Assembly (NCBI GenBank): GCA_902554705.1
Contig: CACDPP010000005.1
Location: forward strand, 1 to 64,000
Reading direction: 5' to 3'
DNA: 64,000 bases
From: Paracoccaceae bacterium
GTDB taxonomy: Bacteria; Pseudomonadota; Alphaproteobacteria; Rhodobacterales; Rhodobacteraceae
In this document: positions 62,421-64,000 of the stretch, piece by piece
How the letters are laid out: the number at the start of each line of letters is the position of its first letter
How positions within the stretch are numbered: the stretch's first letter is position 1
The notes under the pieces: model-generated
Databases searched by the model: none
What the model saw: the letters and a program-made list of their open reading frames with translations, nothing else
What the model was told of the DNA's origin: nothing
Made by a program: the position numbers and the translations under genes

Positions 62421-63398
62421 TTGAAATTTTTGATATTTTTGACGGGTATTTTTTTGGCAACATTAGCTTCTGCTAATAAGCCAGTACTTACAGTTTACGC
62501 GCCTGATTACTTTGTATCAGAGTGGGGTCCTGGCCCCTTTATAGAAGAAGCCTTTGAGAAAACTTGTGAATGTGATCTTAAGTTTTCAGCAGGCGATTTG
62601 TTGCCAAGATTGATTTTAGAAGGATCCAGTACAGAGGCTGATATCGTTATAGGTTTGAATACAGACGTGACAAAAAAGGCTCGGGAAACGGACTTGTTTG
62701 CACCCCACGAGCAAAACAACGAGGCATTGTTTTTACCTATAAAATGGAGTGATAACATTTTTTTACCCTTCAACTGGTCTTATGTTTCTTTTGTATATGA
62801 TGAAACAAAGATCTCCCAGCCTCCCAAAAGTTTTGATGAATTAGCAAACATGAAAAACAATAAAATAGTTATACAGGACCCAAGAAGTTCAATATCTGGC
62901 TTGGCCCTAGTATTGTGGGTCAAAGAGATTTATGGCGAAAAAGCAGAAGAATATTGGTCAAAACTAGCACCAAATATTTTAACAGTGACAAAGGGCTGGT
63001 CCGAAGCCTATGGGCTTTTTACTTCTGGTGAAGCTGAAATGGTATTATCTTTCAACACGTCGCCAGCCTATCATATTTCTGTGGAAGAAGATCAGACAAA
63101 AAAAGCGGCTATTTTTGACCAAGGACATTATGCATATTTTGAATTGGTTGGGAAATTGCGAAACTCAAATCAACCTGAATTGGCGACTAAATTTATGCAA
63201 TTTGTTCTTTCTAGTGAGTTTCAGTCTTTAATACCGTTTACCAATTGGTCTTACCCCTCGGCACAAGAAAGATCAGATTGGCCGGACGTATTTTCAAAAC
63301 TTCCTTATCCAGAAAAAGCATATTTTGTAGACGAAGATAAGGCTGATAAGATGCGCAAAAAGGCTATAGAAGAATGGCGCGCAGCACTGTCACAATAA
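62421..63398 (+). CDS. thiB: Thiamine ABC transporter substrate-binding protein
   Basis: 325 residues from TTG 62421 with GAGGAG at 6 bases. An N-terminal signal peptide (KFLIFLTGIFLATLASA, cleaved near residue 18) leads into the periplasmic-binding fold: LTVYAPDYFVSEWGPGPFIEEAFEKTCECDLKFSAGDLLPRLILEG, ADIVIGLNTDV, and YEV-type LGLYSTSPAYHISVE region (here MVLSFNTSPAYHISVE). The TPP riboswitch directly upstream and the ThiP-like gene downstream support thiamine (or TPP) uptake. The last 25 bases overlap thiP. Confidence 0.95.
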   Translation: MKFLIFLTGIFLATLASANKPVLTVYAPDYFVSEWGPGPFIEEAFEKTCECDLKFSAGDLLPRLILEGSSTEADIVIGLNTDVTKKARETDLFAPHEQNNEALFLPIKWSDNIFLPFNWSYVSFVYDETKISQPPKSFDELANMKNNKIVIQDPRSSISGLALVLWVKEIYGEKAEEYWSKLAPNILTVTKGWSEAYGLFTSGEAEMVLSFNTSPAYHISVEEDQTKKAAIFDQGHYAYFELVGKLRNSNQPELATKFMQFVLSSEFQSLIPFTNWSYPSAQERSDWPDVFSKLPYPEKAYFVDEDKADKMRKKAIEEWRAALSQ

Positions 63399-64000
63399 TT
63401 TGTTCTGTGTTTTTAGTGGGTCTGTTGTTGGGCCCACTCATCTTTCTTATAAATTTTAGTGGCCTATCATTGAGCTTATCTAATTCGGATATAGCTGCGA
63501 TAAAGTTCACATTTGTTCAGGCTGCCTACTCAGCAACTCTTTCAACAATTCTTGCCATTCCTGTAGCCAAAGCGCTTCTACGTCAAAATTTTTGGGGAAA
63601 AAGATTTGTAGTTCTAATTCTAGGAGCACCTTTTATTTTACCAGTAATTGTTGCCGTTTTGGGGCTAATTTTAGTTTTCGGTAATAATGGCATAGTAAAT
63701 AATCTTCTAAACTTAATTGGTCTTGGTTCTGTAAAAATTTATGGTTTTTGGGGCGTAATTCTGGCACACGTATTTTTCAATCTGCCTCTAGCAATTAGGA
63801 TTTTACTTCAGGCTTTGAATGATGTGCCTGGTGAACATTACAGGCTTGTCTCCTCGTTAAAATTATCTTTTACTCAAAATTTCCTCGCTCTAGAGTGGCC
63901 TGTTTTGAAAAAGGTTTGTCCAGGTATTTGGGCAGTTATATTTGCAATTTGTCTTTCCAGCTTTGCTGTGGCTTTAACTTTGGGTGGAGGTCCGAAGGCC
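63374..64000 (+). CDS. thiP: Thiamine ABC transporter permease, truncated by window edge
   Basis: Open from ATG 63374 to the last base, 209 codons. The first residues read MARSTVTIICSVFLVGLLLGPLIFLINFSGLSLS, with strongly hydrophobic segments, then AIKFTFVQAAYSATLSTILAIPVAKALLRQNFWGKRF, GAPFILPVIVAVLGLILVFGNNGIVNNLLNLIG and a permease EAA-type loop PGEHYRLVSSLKLSFTQNFLALEWPVLKK. ThiP proteins are about twice this length, so roughly half is missing. It starts within the end of thiB, implying coupling under the same riboswitch; a thiQ ATPase should follow outside the window. Confidence 0.9.
   Translation, partial: MARSTVTIICSVFLVGLLLGPLIFLINFSGLSLSLSNSDIAAIKFTFVQAAYSATLSTILAIPVAKALLRQNFWGKRFVVLILGAPFILPVIVAVLGLILVFGNNGIVNNLLNLIGLGSVKIYGFWGVILAHVFFNLPLAIRILLQALNDVPGEHYRLVSSLKLSFTQNFLALEWPVLKKVCPGIWAVIFAICLSSFAVALTLGGGPKA

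Noticed and set aside
1-64000. tRNA, rRNA, CRISPR array, insertion sequence or prophage
   Set aside because: Scanned by eye; no cloverleaf, regular spaced repeats, transposase or phage genes were seen. A covariance search could still find a small RNA.

Overview
The window looks like a chromosomal segment from a low-GC, gene-dense marine alphaproteobacterium, most likely of the Rhodobacterales/Roseobacter kind. The reasons are the gene order secB-dnaQ-coaE-aroE-maf next to rho-mnmE-mnmG-rsmG-parA-parB, the run hemW-rdgB-rph | hrcA-grpE, the AT-rich codon use throughout, and catabolic gene types common in that group. This placement is inference; no rRNA gene is present to test it.

Left part (1-18115): accessory metabolism. 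It opens with purine/urate breakdown: a truncated xanthine dehydrogenase small subunit, 5-hydroxyisourate hydrolase and OHCU decarboxylase. Next comes a peptide-type ABC importer on the minus strand (binding protein, permease, a permease-ATPase fusion, second ATPase). Beyond it are a DUF1028 gene, a FadR-type GntR regulator and a tautomerase/SnoaL fusion. A tight plus-strand operon follows: aconitase-family hydratase large and small subunits, PEP mutase/isocitrate lyase-family lyase, HyuB- and HyuA-type subunits, an isochorismatase-fold protein lacking the usual catalytic Cys, and a flavoprotein. Together these look like uptake plus catabolism of one unidentified compound, possibly a cyclic imide, lactam or hydantoin giving a branched dicarboxylate that is hydrated and cleaved. 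This is the strongest candidate for an undescribed system here.

Middle (18217-42000): mostly core and housekeeping genes: monomeric isocitrate dehydrogenase, HU, AMP nucleosidase, a deoxyribose-phosphate aldolase/double aldehyde dehydrogenase pair, RNase R, lysine/diaminopimelate genes (dapD, dapE), rpe, a Tim44-like protein, fxsA, secB, and the minus-strand run dnaQ-coaE-aroE-maf.

41987-42443 is a gene-free AT-rich stretch between maf and rho. It has a perfect DnaA box, two near-perfect inverted boxes inside an 11-bp inverted repeat, and is flanked by divergent transcription. I read it as the chromosomal replication origin. Two perfect parS sites lie 2.6 and 4.5 kb to the right, one spanning the mnmG start codon and one inside rsmG, just before parA-parB.

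Right part (49208-64000): hemW-rdgB-rph, hrcA-grpE, mutS, msrA, then a group with a class IV aminotransferase, a sulfotransferase-like protein and a fumarylacetoacetate-hydrolase-family enzyme, a BKACE (DUF849) gene, an EamA transporter and aroC. The window ends with a TPP riboswitch controlling a thiamine ABC importer (thiB and truncated thiP). I saw no rRNA, tRNA, insertion sequence, prophage or CRISPR array.
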